From contig NC_023035.1 in assembly GCF_000507245.1 (NCBI RefSeq), forward strand, positions 1,651,501-1,715,500: DNA of 64,000 nucleotides. The letters are read 5' to 3'. Under the pieces are notes generated by a model that saw only the letters and a program-made list of their open reading frames with translations, was not told the origin of the DNA and ran no database searches. Positions within the stretch are counted from its first letter, which is position 1; each line of letters opens with the position of its first letter. This DNA comes from Salinispira pacifica. Lineage in GTDB: Bacteria; Spirochaetota; Spirochaetia; DSM-27196; Salinispiraceae. A program made the translations under genes and the position numbers. Of this stretch, positions 26,688 to 36,623 are shown one piece after another.

Positions 26688-29600
26688 TCAGTACTTCCAA
26701 AGCTTGAGTATGCCGCCGGGCATGGGGATAAACCCTTCATTGACCATCTGTTTGCCGAGTTCACTGGACTGGGCGGGACCGTCATCAATCCGGTGGATGG
26801 TAATTCCCTTCCGGGCAACCGGGAGCTTGATCAGGTGATTCCGGAAGAAGCTGATGATGATGCTTTGCAGCGTTTCCATGCTGCAGATTCTCTCCGTCTG
26901 TTCTCCGTCTGATATATCTGAATGCGTTTCAATAGAAGTCTCAGCCGGATACAGCCGAATCTCTTTTCCGTTGCCCTGGATCTCTGCGAGTTTGAAAGAG
27001 TTTTCATTCACTGAAAGAAAGATCAGAAAATTGTGGACACTGCGACGTTCGTCAATCAATTCCGGAAACAGACAGGGATCTGCGGCATTCAGCCAGTACC
27101 AGCCTCTCTGTTTGGTCGGGCTATCTGTCTCTGATTGCTGACCTGGACGGTAATTTTTCCGGGAAACCAGTTCATTCATGGCGAACTGGATTCCCCTTCG
27201 CTGATCGCACAGCTTACCGCCGATAATTTCCCCGGAAAGCTCCATGAGACGCAGAGCAGGCAGTAACTCTTTCCAGGAGAATGGCCTTCCTTCGTCCTCA
27301 AGGGTTCTGCGGTCAACGATTCCATGTCGCAGAAAGAGACGGTACACCCTGTTTTTCAGTGCTTCAAGCTTACTTCCCGGATCTTCCGATGGCTGGGGCG
27401 AGCCGGTGAAGGTTTGATTCAGGGAAACCGGAAAGAACATTCCCGACAGTTCCCGACTCCCGGCAGGGGAGTTTCGGCGAGATACGGGGCAACGACACTG
27501 GCTCCGGGATTGCCGCCCCGCATTGCTGTTTCCCACAGCCGTAAAGCCGCTGAGCGCTTGGAGCTGATGCCCTCAGACAGGTCCTGCTGATAGTCATTTT
27601 CGTTTGTCGGGCTGCTGCCCGGCGTTTTTTCCCGGGGTGAGGAAAGTTTTTCTGCGGCAGTACCCATGGCCTGAAAAGAATCGTTCATGAGATATCCCTG
27701 CCGGAGTAATTCCCAGGTTTGGCCGGCAGTCAATTCTGAAACCGCCGCTGGGGCTGCTGCTTGTTCATCTCCAACCCGGGGAAAATAATCAGAAGAATCT
27801 TCCCTGGATGCGAAACACAGTGTTTGCGGCCCGGTACAGGTCCAGACCATGTCACGTTGCCTGAACACTCCTTCTCCAAGCGCAGGGGATACTGTAGCCA
27901 GCCGGGCTTCAAAAAGCCCTCTGCGCAGCAGCCCGGCGTTCAGCTCCCGACCGGAAAGGGATTCAAACAGTCGTGTATAGCCTTCTTCATCGGCGGCAGG
28001 AAGATGTGGGAGGGAATCAGAGGGCAGGGGAGACACATGAATACCCTGAAGTTTTCTGTTGACCTCCTGTAATTCCGTGAGCGTCAAAGCTGCGCTGTAC
28101 TGACGCATATTCCTGCGCCGCATCCGCAGAAGACGCTCCAGGGTTTCCCGAAGGCAGATACTCCGGCTGCCCGGTTCACCGCTTTCAAGTTCCAGAACCT
28201 CATCGTAATCTATGATCCCGGTGAGTATGTCCTCCCCCCAAAGACTCATAAATTTCTCATGGGCAACAGGCCCCTGCCACCCCAGCCATTCCAGCGCCAG
28301 CTTCTCCCGGGAAACAGGAGAACAGCTGCTGTGCAACCAGATGGGGCCAGCCTGGGTATCCCGGAAAAAGCCTTCCCGGGAAAGAAACCGGAAGAGTTCC
28401 GCAGATAGATTTGAATGATCTGAACGGATGGGTGCAGCAGCAGGCTCGTCTCCATCCTGTTCATCCTTGTGTTCCAGTGCCTGTTTGAGCTCGCTGAGCT
28501 CTTCCTCTGAAATAATCCGTCGATCGCTGAGATAGAGCTGCAGCTCCTCAGTATTGCCCGGGGCGTATTCGGGGATGAGTCTGCGCATTTTATCCAGATA
28601 TTCCCTGAGTATCTCCTGCGGGATTTCCGGGAGAGGTTCGGCGGATTGAATAAGAGTTCTCAGCCACCACAGGCCCTTCCCTGTGGACTCTCCCGAAGGC
28701 AGTTCCATGCTGTCATCCGCATAGAGATATTCATTGTTCAGCTGCCACATAATGTCTGAACTGAAGGGTCCGGGGTGCCCTGTGACGATACGGGAAATTT
28801 CCGTCTCCCCCGATTCGATTCTGTCCAGATGCTCCTTCAATTCTTTCAGGGCAAAATCGTGATCGAACAGCTCTCGCCAGGTTTCATTGGTGATGGGAAA
28901 CTCTTTCATGCCGTACACCCGTTCAAGAAGCTGCTTGCTGCGCATTCGCTGCAGCCACAAGGGCGTCCGCTGAGAGAATCCCTGCCGGAGTATCAGAAGA
29001 GCTCGGGCGGCATTCACCCGGAACCGTGCTCCGAATACGCCGCTGCCCGGGAGAGATTCAGCCAGAAGAGTATCCACTGAATCTGAAGTCAGGCCGGAGA
29101 GGGGGGCATAGCTCCGATATTCTCTGGGAACTGAAAGGATAACTCCATCATCATTATATATCCCGGTAAGGGCAATCCCGTAACGCCTGGCAAATCTGCG
29201 CTGAATGCACATCAGCAGAGGAGCATTCACCCGTCCGCCCTGAAGATTATGAATCACCAGATGGATCAGATCCGGGGTGAGAGATGGATCATCCAGTTCC
29301 TCAATGACAATCCGCTCCCGGCCCGGGAGGGTATCCCGTGTTTCCGATAATGTGCGCTGGCCATCCACCCACCGGATCAGTTCCTGTGCAGCCCTCTCGT
29401 CCATGGAGACCTGGTCCGGTAAATTGAGCATCTGTGCCGCAGGGGCATCTGATTCCCGGGAAGATTTCAGTACCTCTTCCAGACGGTTCAGCTCCTGGGC
29501 AATCTGTTCCGCCATGAGCGGATCCATGCCCAGGGTATCGGCCCGCCAGAAAGGAGCAAGCATGGCGCTGCGTGTGGTGGGGGAAACCTTCACGCTTCGA

Positions 29601-31246
29601 TTGTCCATTTCATCGATTTTCCAGACGCGGTTTCCCAGGGTGAAGCGGTCCCCAAGACTCCGCTCGAAAACAAACTCCTCGTCCAGTTCGCCGATCTTTT
29701 CATCGCTCCCGCTGATGCGCAGCTCGAAGTACCCCCTGTCGGGAATGGTTCCTCCGCTGCTGTATATCAGATACCGTAACCCCTCCCGGCTCTCCAGACG
29801 GGATCCCGATGCGGGGGAATCCGGAGCCGCAGGGGAATCGGGGAGAGATATGGTCAGGCGGGGTTTCAGCTCCCGGATTCTGGTGGACTCAAAGCGGCCG
29901 GCCAGCATCTCAATTACGTTCCGGAAAAATTCCTCCCCCAGGTTTCGATAGGGGTAGCTGCGCCGAATCAGTGAATACAGGTCATTATATACAATGCTTC
30001 TTCCGGCGGTTTCGGAGATTATCATTTGAGCCAGAATGTCCAGGCAGTTCTCAGGTATGATCACCTCCTCGATGATTCCCCGGCACACCGCTCTTGATAT
30101 GCCGACGGCGGAAAGAATTTCCCGGGGATGGAGAGGCACAAACACTGCGCTGGATACCCCGTCAAGCCGGTGGTTGGATCGGCCAATGCGCTGCACGGCG
30201 GAACTCAGGCTGAAGGGAGCCTGGAGAAGGATGACCCGATCCACGTCACCCACATCAATGCCCAGTTCCAGGGTTGATGTGGCGGCAACCGCCCTCAGGC
30301 GGCCTTCCTTCAGTTCCTGTTCCACCCAGTAGCGGTATTCCCTGCTCAATGACCCGTGGTGTGCGAAAACGATGGTTTCATCAAAGTACTCATTCAGAAG
30401 CATTGACGCTTTTTCCGCCGCCCTCCGGCTGTTGCAGAAAATGATGCTGCTGCGGTGATTTTTGATTTCATCGGCAATAACCGGAATCTGTCGGTCCCAC
30501 CAGCTGCTATCTGTTCCCTCTCCCAGTTTGATTTCCAGCTGATATTTCCTGGGCATGGGATCTTCGATAACAGATACCCGCCGGGGAGATGAGGAGCTTT
30601 CGTATCCTCCGAGAAACGAGGCAACCTTCTCAACTGGCCGCACGGTGGCTGATATGCCAAGGCGCTGGATGTTGCTTCCGGTTTTCAATGCTTCCAGCCG
30701 TTCAAGGTTCAGCATGAGGAGGGTTCCCCGTTTGGATCCGGCGATGACATGAATTTCATCGAGGATCACCAGGCTTATATCCTCCAGCATCATCCGACCG
30801 TTCCCTGAAGTGAGCATGATGTTGAGTGTTTCCGGTGTTGTCACAAAAATATCCGGCGGATACTTCAGCAGCCTTGAGCGCTCCGCCGGAGAACTGTCAC
30901 CCGAGCGAATTCCGGTGCGGATATGGGGGATCTCTGTATTGCTTGCCTCTGCAAGTTCCTTGATTTCCCGGAGAGTAGTATCCAGGTTTCTCAGGATGTC
31001 ATTATTCAGCGCTTTCATGGGAGATATGTACAGCACCTTTCCCCGGAAACTGCCCTGAATGAGCGCATTGATTGCCCACAGGAAGGCGGACAAGGTCTTG
31101 CCGCTTCCGGTGGGGGCAGAGATCAGCAAGTGTTCCCCTGCGGCGGTGCGTCTCCAGGCTTCTGCCTGTATTTCTGTGGGCGCATCAAAGCGGGAATCAA
31201 ACCAACTGCGTATCAGCGGATGAAACTGAGAAAAAGCCTGGGACAC
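26688..31246 (-). CDS. lhr: Lhr-type large helicase, frameshifted near its C-terminus
   Basis: The N-terminal frame (31246 to 27419, 1275 residues) has superfamily 2 motifs: Walker A SAPTGSGKT, Walker B DEIH, SAT, GIDVGDVDRVILLQAP and QRIGRSNHR, then Lhr winged-helix and beta-barrel regions. The C-terminal Lhr domain continues in another frame (to 26688: RVYRLFLRHGIVDRRTLEDE, then WKELLPALRLMELSGEI). One extra base near the G4 run at 27466-27469 restores a ~1519-residue protein, the usual length for long bacterial Lhr. Lhr proteins unwind DNA and DNA:RNA hybrids in repair. The break may be a sequencing error or a real lesion; the helicase core is intact in either case. Confidence 0.88.
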
Positions 31247-31392
31247 GGATTATCTCCTCTCTATGCGGGCCGCACACCCGGTGGGCTGAATCAGACGATT
31301 GCAGAAGCGGCAGCTTTGATTGTATACAGGTAGAACTACACACCAACACTATACAGTGGATTATCAACGGCTTCATGCATCGGAGGTACGGG

Positions 31393-31578
31393 ATGATGCG
31401 AATTTCCACCCTTTCAGAAATACTCAGGCCCATCCTCGCAATCACCGCCGGGCTTTTCATCTCAAGCTGGCTGTTTCATGGGGTGGAAAGGATCCGGGGT
31501 AAAATCATCATGGCTGAAGCGCTGATCCTTACTTCGGCGGTGCTGCTGATCATTTCTTCGGGCTTTTTTGTCTACTGA
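31393..31578 (+). CDS. Small two-helix membrane protein
   Basis: 61 residues. CGGAGG lies 6 bp upstream of two adjacent ATGs (31393 and 31396). Two hydrophobic helices (~10-29 and ~41-59) flank a short basic loop (VERIRGK), a hairpin with both ends probably outside by the positive-inside rule. No family recognised. It stands alone, divergent from lhr and convergent with the HAD gene. Confidence 0.65.
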   Translation: MMRISTLSEILRPILAITAGLFISSWLFHGVERIRGKIIMAEALILTSAVLLIISSGFFVY

Positions 31579-31642
31579 ATTGGTCAGCAGTCTGAATAGA
31601 TCAGATCGGCAATAATGAGGTAATACAACCAGGAACGGTCTG

Positions 31643-32356
31643 TCACTCAGCGAACACAATTTCCGCCAGCTGGCTCAAGTTTTGAATTTCGAAATCGTGC
31701 TTCGCAGTACCGGGATTCTCTGCATTTCCCGGATTAAACCAGCAGGATGGAAGGCCGGCCCTGTTGGCACCCAGAATATCCGAGCCGAGATTATCTCCGA
31801 TTACCAGCATTCTTTCTCTGTTCAGCGGGCTGCCCAGCAGGGAAAAGGTGTGGGTGAAAAAAGCGGGATCCGGTTTGGCCGCACCTGCATCCTCCGAAAC
31901 AATAATATGCTGGAACAGGGGTTTCAGGCCTGTGCGCTCCAGGCGCTTATGCTGGGTTTCACGGATCCCGTTGCTGATAATGGCCAGGGAGAAATGCGGT
32001 CTCAGATTCCGAAGAATCTCCTCCGCCCCTTCCATGAGATGTGCGGTGTTCTGCAGCTCTTCCAGAAAGCATGCGCTGAAGCGGTGGGCATCCGGATCGG
32101 AGGAAAGGGCGTCCCGGGGCAGTGCGTCACAGAATTGCTGAAAACGCTGGAGCCTGAGTTCCCCTGAGCTTATGCGGCCCTGCTCGAGATCCTGCCAGAG
32201 ACGGCGGTTGATATTTTTGTAGACGGGAAACCAGCTTTCCTGATATTCCAGCTCCATCCGGGTACAGGCTGACCGGAAGGCATGTGCCTCGGACGCATCA
32301 AAGTCCAGAAGAGTATGATCGGCATCGAATAAAAGCCAGTCGAATTTCGGTTGCAT
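31643..32356 (-). CDS. HAD-superfamily phosphatase, YjjG-like nucleotidase
   Basis: 237 residues. HAD motif I DADHTLLDFD with both nucleophile and acid Asp, motif II in SNGI, Lys in AAKPDPAFF, and motif III GDNLGSDI. The helical cap (~20-95) and overall length match YjjG/YfnB pyrimidine 5'-nucleotidases that clean damaged or non-canonical nucleotides. It is last in a minus-strand operon after the TcdA gene (39-bp gap). Substrate is inferred from family likeness only. Confidence 0.85.
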   Translation of the reverse strand: MQPKFDWLLFDADHTLLDFDASEAHAFRSACTRMELEYQESWFPVYKNINRRLWQDLEQGRISSGELRLQRFQQFCDALPRDALSSDPDAHRFSACFLEELQNTAHLMEGAEEILRNLRPHFSLAIISNGIRETQHKRLERTGLKPLFQHIIVSEDAGAAKPDPAFFTHTFSLLGSPLNRERMLVIGDNLGSDILGANRAGLPSCWFNPGNAENPGTAKHDFEIQNLSQLAEIVFAE

Positions 32357-32395
32357 AGTTTCTTCATATCAGGAAACAGGATTTTTGACCATTGT

Positions 32396-33205
32396 TCAGT
32401 CAGACTTTCTCTGTTTTGCAGTACTTTCTGCTTTGAAAAAGCCTCCGCAGATCTGTTCAATTACGGTGTTCGCCAGATACAAACCGAAAATGCCTGTGAG
32501 AGTGGGGAGACTGCCCAGTACATGCCGGGGACCATTGAGATTTTGCCGCTGATCCGGAATTTCTTCCGCCGGTCGGTTTCGTTCCGCGGACTGATAATCG
32601 AAGACTACTTCTTCAGTGGAGTACACGGTGGTAATTCCCCGACCCACACCCCGTTTACGGAGTATCAGTCTCAGCTTTTTGGCCACCGGACACATACGTG
32701 TGCTCATTAAATCATCAATCCGGATATATGCAGGATCACTGCGAAGGGCTGCCCCCATGGAGGAAACGGCGGGAATGCCCTGCTGCCAGGCGTACTCAAG
32801 GATATCGGCTTTGGGATAAAGGGAGTCTATTGCATCCACCAGCATATCCGTGGGAAGTAACGGAGATTCCATGGGGCTGAAAATCTCATCCAGTGTATCC
32901 TCTCCCGCCGCTAGGGAGCATACCTCAACTCTGCAGCGTGGGTTGATATCCAGCACCCGGTTCCGGGCAGCCTCCACTTTATTCATACCCAGGGTGGATT
33001 CAAGGGCGATCAGCTGACGATTAATGTTGGAGGGATGAATGCTGTCAAAATCCACCAGGCGGAAAGATCCGATCCCGCTTCTGGCCAGGGCCTCCAGGGC
33101 GTAGCTGCCCACTGCACCCACGCCTACCAGAGTAACCCTGCTATGCTGCAGCAGTTTGAGTTTTTCCTCACCGATGAGTCGGGAAATCCGTGAAAACCTT
33201 TCCAT
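32396..33205 (-). CDS. tcdA: tRNA threonylcarbamoyladenosine dehydratase (TcdA/CsdL)
   Basis: 269 residues. An E1-like fold with the ATP site GVGAVGSYALEALARSGIG, then DFDSIHPSNINRQL and a later catalytic region with MSTRMCPVAKKLR. TcdA cyclises t6A at tRNA position 37 to ct6A. The C-terminal hydrophobic end (TLTGIFGLYLANTVIEQI) is family-typical. The start overlaps the TatD gene by 38 bp, and the operon also holds a tRNA-binding CsaA-like protein. Confidence 0.9.
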   Translation of the reverse strand: MERFSRISRLIGEEKLKLLQHSRVTLVGVGAVGSYALEALARSGIGSFRLVDFDSIHPSNINRQLIALESTLGMNKVEAARNRVLDINPRCRVEVCSLAAGEDTLDEIFSPMESPLLPTDMLVDAIDSLYPKADILEYAWQQGIPAVSSMGAALRSDPAYIRIDDLMSTRMCPVAKKLRLILRKRGVGRGITTVYSTEEVVFDYQSAERNRPAEEIPDQRQNLNGPRHVLGSLPTLTGIFGLYLANTVIEQICGGFFKAESTAKQRKSD

Positions 33206-34022
33206 TTCTGAGTACTATATCAATCAGCTCATCTCTGTCAATTTCCAGAATTGCGGCAACCCGCTCATACATCGAAAGTAAAAGCTGTGAATGGCTTGTA
33301 TGCCCGTCCTCCCGTTCTGATCCGTGAGGCCAGTCGCTTTCGATGAGCAGACGGTCCATGGGTATGGCTTTCAGCCAGTGAGCTGAGCTGCTCTTCCGGG
33401 CATTTCCTTCCCAGGTTCGCCTGTGCTTCCAGTGCCCACCGGGACCAACGGAAAAATAACAGTTGAATTTGAGGAAGCGTTTAAGATTCTCGGTATGCTC
33501 ATACCAGGAATGAAGCATGATGGGGATATCAGGGCTGTTTCTCTCAAGCACTTCTGCCGCAGCACCCGCACAGTTCAACACGTGCAGTACCGCCGGCCGA
33601 TGATATTCTAGGGCAATCTGAAGTTGACGGGAAAAATACTCCTCCTGCAGCTGCCGGGAAACTCGGGAGTAAAGACTCCTGTCCATGCCGATTTCTCCCA
33701 CGCCCATGTCGGGGCGGCTTTCCAGCAGTTCACGGAGCCGCCGGAGTCGAGGATCCCCGCCGCGGGGGGCAGGTTGTTTTTTATCCGAACGTCCGTCGGG
33801 CTTGTTGCGGATATGAGCCGGATGAATTCCCGCATACGGGTGGACCCGGGGGTCACGGTTCGCAGCAAGTTCCTGCCAGTCTTCCGTGCCTGCTGAACAG
33901 CTGATGCATCGAAGATAGCCGGAGAATACGCTGTCCGGAGTGTCCTGGGTGTGGAGGTGGGCATCCAGAATGGCGGATCTCATACCGGGTTCAGAGCAGG
34001 CGGGCACCATTATGAATCTCAC
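33168..34022 (-). CDS. TatD-family metal-dependent hydrolase
   Basis: 284 residues from a GTG at 34022; ATGs at 34010 and 33983 are alternatives, and the last would abolish the overlap with the CsaA-like gene. Metal ligands are visible: DAHLHTQD, Glu in GVGEIGMD, His in AVLHVLNC and LHSWYEH, Asp in IESDWPHG. TatD enzymes are 3'-5' exonucleases or hydrolases. The insert with QPAPRGGDPRLRR is unusual but short. Its 3' end overlaps tcdA by 38 bp. Confidence 0.87.
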   Translation of the reverse strand: MRFIMVPACSEPGMRSAILDAHLHTQDTPDSVFSGYLRCISCSAGTEDWQELAANRDPRVHPYAGIHPAHIRNKPDGRSDKKQPAPRGGDPRLRRLRELLESRPDMGVGEIGMDRSLYSRVSRQLQEEYFSRQLQIALEYHRPAVLHVLNCAGAAAEVLERNSPDIPIMLHSWYEHTENLKRFLKFNCYFSVGPGGHWKHRRTWEGNARKSSSAHWLKAIPMDRLLIESDWPHGSEREDGHTSHSQLLLSMYERVAAILEIDRDELIDIVLRNGKVFTDFPTHR

Positions 34023-34344
34023 GGCCGCTTACTGTATCGGAAACCGCCAAAACCACCCGTTGGTGTGCATCATAAAACCCCAGCACACTGCATTGGGATT
34101 GTATTGGCCCAATCTGCTTTGGATGAAAATTCACTACCGCAAGTACCTGACGGCCGATTAATGATTCAAGGCTGTACAGATCTGTAAGGCGTGCACTGGA
34201 TTTCAGGATGCCCAGATCATCCCCGAGATCAATTCTCAGAATGTAGGCGGGAACACGGGCTTCCTGAAAGATTTGAGCATCCACAATGGTGCCGACCCGT
34301 ATATCCACCTTTTCAAAATCATCCCAGCCGATAAATGCATTCAT
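33991..34344 (-). CDS. CsaA-like tRNA-binding domain protein
   Basis: 117 residues, a single OB-fold of the EMAP/Trbp111 type: DFEKVDIRVGTIVDAQIF, LGILKSSARLTDLY, GRQVLAVVNFHPKQIGPIQS, and an ending that fits CsaA. CsaA binds tRNA and has been linked to protein export as a chaperone. The ATG overlaps the upstream stop as TAATG, so translation is coupled. Confidence 0.88.
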   Translation of the reverse strand: MNAFIGWDDFEKVDIRVGTIVDAQIFQEARVPAYILRIDLGDDLGILKSSARLTDLYSLESLIGRQVLAVVNFHPKQIGPIQSQCSVLGFYDAHQRVVLAVSDTVSGREIHNGARLL

Positions 34345-34742
34345 TACCGGGTCTCCCGGAACCTGTTTTCTTTGCCGAATTTCCGGGAGTAGTCACGGGC
34401 GGCGTCCGCGGCACTTACTTCACCCTTGCTCTGCTTAAGGTAGTACCAGTGAGAAGATATAGCGAACAGCAAACTTCCGCTGCTTACATCGGGAAAGGCC
34501 GCATGAAGTTCAGGTGTTTTAACGGCGTCCAGGAGGGGTTCATACACTTCTTCCATCCATGAAAAGACCGCTTCATGCCAGTTCACCGGAGACGGGCTGT
34601 GTTCGCTTGCAAAATACTTATGCACTTCTATATGTTCCAGCAGGGCGTTCCATTCATCTTCACTGTCACAATGAAAACCCTGAGTCATTAATGTCTGTTT
34701 CAATAAATCGCGCTTTTCGTTGACCGGAATGTCATATACCAT
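34344..34742 (-). CDS. Unknown protein heading the CsaA-TatD-TcdA operon
   Basis: 132 residues from the ATG at 34742, which has GAGGAGGGAACA upstream; a longer frame to 34832 is AT-rich and lacks this. A helical, acidic protein with NWHEAVFSWMEEVYEPLLDA and LLFAISSHWYYLKQSKGEVS. I see weak likeness to the C-terminal half of DUF4032-type proteins but would not name it. Coupled to the CsaA-like gene by TAATG. Confidence 0.7.
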   Translation of the reverse strand: MVYDIPVNEKRDLLKQTLMTQGFHCDSEDEWNALLEHIEVHKYFASEHSPSPVNWHEAVFSWMEEVYEPLLDAVKTPELHAAFPDVSSGSLLFAISSHWYYLKQSKGEVSAADAARDYSRKFGKENRFRETR

Positions 34743-34860
34743 TGTTCCCTCCTCGAGATGAGGCACTCCTGCATCCCTATCACGCCAAATAATACCCCAT
34801 ATCAGAAAAAAATTAAAGATATTCATTGACATTTAACAAAAAACACCCATATCAAAAAAT

Positions 34861-34879
34861 GTCAAAATTGTGATTTGAC
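34861..34879. promoter_or_regulatory. Inverted TGTCAA-type boxes in a divergent promoter region
   Basis: GTCAAA-ATTGTGA-TTTGAC is a 6-bp perfect inverted repeat. Related boxes lie at about 34825 (TTGACA) and 34898 (TGTCAA), so the gap between the two divergent genes has four TGTCA-like elements. Some may simply be -35 hexamers. Confidence 0.35.
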
Positions 34880-34969
34880 GCAATCTTTGGTGCACTGTCA
34901 ATTGTAACCAGTGATCAGTCCCAGGGCAATGCTTCTGTACAGGAATACCGGAGTGAAGTATAGTATTTC

Positions 34970-35458
34970 ATGCTGTTCTGCGATTATGAATACCGGGAAA
35001 AAATTCTTGAAACCCTGAACATCTCCTGGGCCGATTCTCTGGATGCCCTGCTGACAGTGTGTCGGATTGCCCGGGTATCAGAGGATTTGAAACTTGCCGC
35101 TTTTTTCTTTTCAGTCCGCTCCCGGAGGGAGTATGTTCTCGGTCCCCATTGGGGAATTGAAGCTCCTCTCATCCGCGGCAGAGTGAGCGAACATCCATGG
35201 AAACTGCTTGAGAATGATTCCCTGGAGATTCCCCCGCCCTGGAAGCTCTCTGAAGACCATTTTCTTCATCTCCTTCCTTTGTCCTCGGACCTTGTATTTG
35301 CCGCCGTAACCGATGTGGATCGCGGGGGTGCACCGATCTTCACGGCGGAGGCGCAGGATTGCTGGAGGAGTCTGCAGGGCATTATTCCCCGAAAGGATTT
35401 TGATCTCTCCCCGGCGGCTGCTTCTTCCCGGGCTCTTTCCGCCGACGGGAATCAATGA
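34970..35458 (+). CDS. Unknown protein, overlapping the end of dinB
   Basis: 162 residues, no family recognised. The order of strands and helices (AAFFFSVRSRREYVLGPHWG, then LSSDLVFAAVTDVDRGGAPI) suggests a small GAF-like or roadblock-like sensor fold, but this is a guess. The ribosome-binding site is poor (GGAG is ~15 bp from the ATG). The last 77 bp overlap dinB in antisense and are Ala/Ser-rich, so the true product may rely on its first ~135 residues. Confidence 0.55.
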   Translation: MLFCDYEYREKILETLNISWADSLDALLTVCRIARVSEDLKLAAFFFSVRSRREYVLGPHWGIEAPLIRGRVSEHPWKLLENDSLEIPPPWKLSEDHFLHLLPLSSDLVFAAVTDVDRGGAPIFTAEAQDCWRSLQGIIPRKDFDLSPAAASSRALSADGNQ

Positions 35459-36623
35459 GCGTCCTGGCCTTGGAGATGTTCAGGGAGTCGTATTTGGTTT
35501 TCAGCTCAAGTACCGCCTGCTCAGCCCGGGACCGTTTTTCCTCTCCGGTTTCAAATAGTTCTGTCTGGGTGAAGTCATCCTGACTGCCCACAGAGGCGAA
35601 CCCCAGTCCTATGAGCCGGACCGGCGTTCTGGAGTCCCACTTCTGTTTCAGTAAATCCAGGGCTATCCGGTAGCAGTCTTCAACAGTGATGATCTCCCGG
35701 GCAGAGCGCCGCTGAATGGTGGATGTGCTGAAATCGGCAAGGCGAAGTTTCAGGACCAGAGTTCTGCTTTTGCCGCCCTCGGCGTGAAGCCGGAAAATAA
35801 TGCCGTGGGCAAGGGTGAACAGGGTATCTTCAATGACCTGAGGATCCCTGCAGTCAGCGCCGAAGGTATGCTCATTGCTGATGGAATGACTTTTCACTTC
35901 TCTGTCATATATGCCCGGATCAATACCCCGAACGATCTGGAACATGTACTCTCCCCCGGATTTACCCAGGAGATTTTGCAGGGTCTGTCTGGGAATTTGT
36001 ACGATCTGGCCGATGTCCCTGATATTCAGGTCCTCAAGTTTTTGTCTGGTCTTTTTTCCAACACCCCACAAATCGGAAATCCGGAGACTGCTGATAAACT
36101 CCTGTTCGCCCCCGGGGGGGATAATGGTAAGTCCGTCGGGTTTCCGGTATGCCGAAGCCATTTTGGCCACCAGGCGGTTTGTGGCGGCCCCGACTGTGAT
36201 GGTGAGGCCGCTTGTATCAAAAACCTGCTTCTTGAGGCGTTGAGCAGCTTCCTCGGGAGGACCGAAAATTCCCTGAGTGCCGGTCATGTTAATGAATGCC
36301 TCATCGATTGACACCTGGATTACTTCCGGACTGAAGTCGGAGAATATCTTCATAATTTCATGACTGGCCTTTGAATATTCCTTCATCCGCGGATGGACAT
36401 AAATACCGTCGGGACAGAGACGGTATGCCTGACTGACAGGCATGGCACTGTGAACACCGAATCTTCTCGCCTCATAGGAACATGTGGAGACAACCCCCCG
36501 TTCCCCGGGCTTTGCTCCGACTATTACCGGTTTCCCCCGGTATTCGGGATGATCCCGCTGTTCCACCGCTGCGAAGAATGCGTCCATATCAACATGAAAC
36601 CAGAGAGCAGTGTGGCTTCGCAT
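35382..36623 (-). CDS. dinB: DNA polymerase IV (Y-family translesion polymerase)
   Basis: 413 residues. Catalytic acidic residues are seen in FHVDMDAFFAAVE and SIDEAF, and the steric region in CSYEARRFGVHSAM. Helix-hairpin-helix DLWGVGKKTRQKLEDL, then the little-finger domain with NEHTFGADC. A beta-clamp binding motif QTELF occurs near residue 360, followed by a basic tail. The ATG overlaps the upstream stop as TGATG, making dinB the last gene of the murE-ddl operon. No LexA box was recognised. Confidence 0.94.
   Translation of the reverse strand: MRSHTALWFHVDMDAFFAAVEQRDHPEYRGKPVIVGAKPGERGVVSTCSYEARRFGVHSAMPVSQAYRLCPDGIYVHPRMKEYSKASHEIMKIFSDFSPEVIQVSIDEAFINMTGTQGIFGPPEEAAQRLKKQVFDTSGLTITVGAATNRLVAKMASAYRKPDGLTIIPPGGEQEFISSLRISDLWGVGKKTRQKLEDLNIRDIGQIVQIPRQTLQNLLGKSGGEYMFQIVRGIDPGIYDREVKSHSISNEHTFGADCRDPQVIEDTLFTLAHGIIFRLHAEGGKSRTLVLKLRLADFSTSTIQRRSAREIITVEDCYRIALDLLKQKWDSRTPVRLIGLGFASVGSQDDFTQTELFETGEEKRSRAEQAVLELKTKYDSLNISKARTLIDSRRRKEPGKKQPPGRDQNPFGE

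Noticed and set aside
29277-29951. 224-codon plus-strand open frame inside lhr
   Set aside because: Ser/Arg-rich antisense shadow of conserved Lhr sequence.
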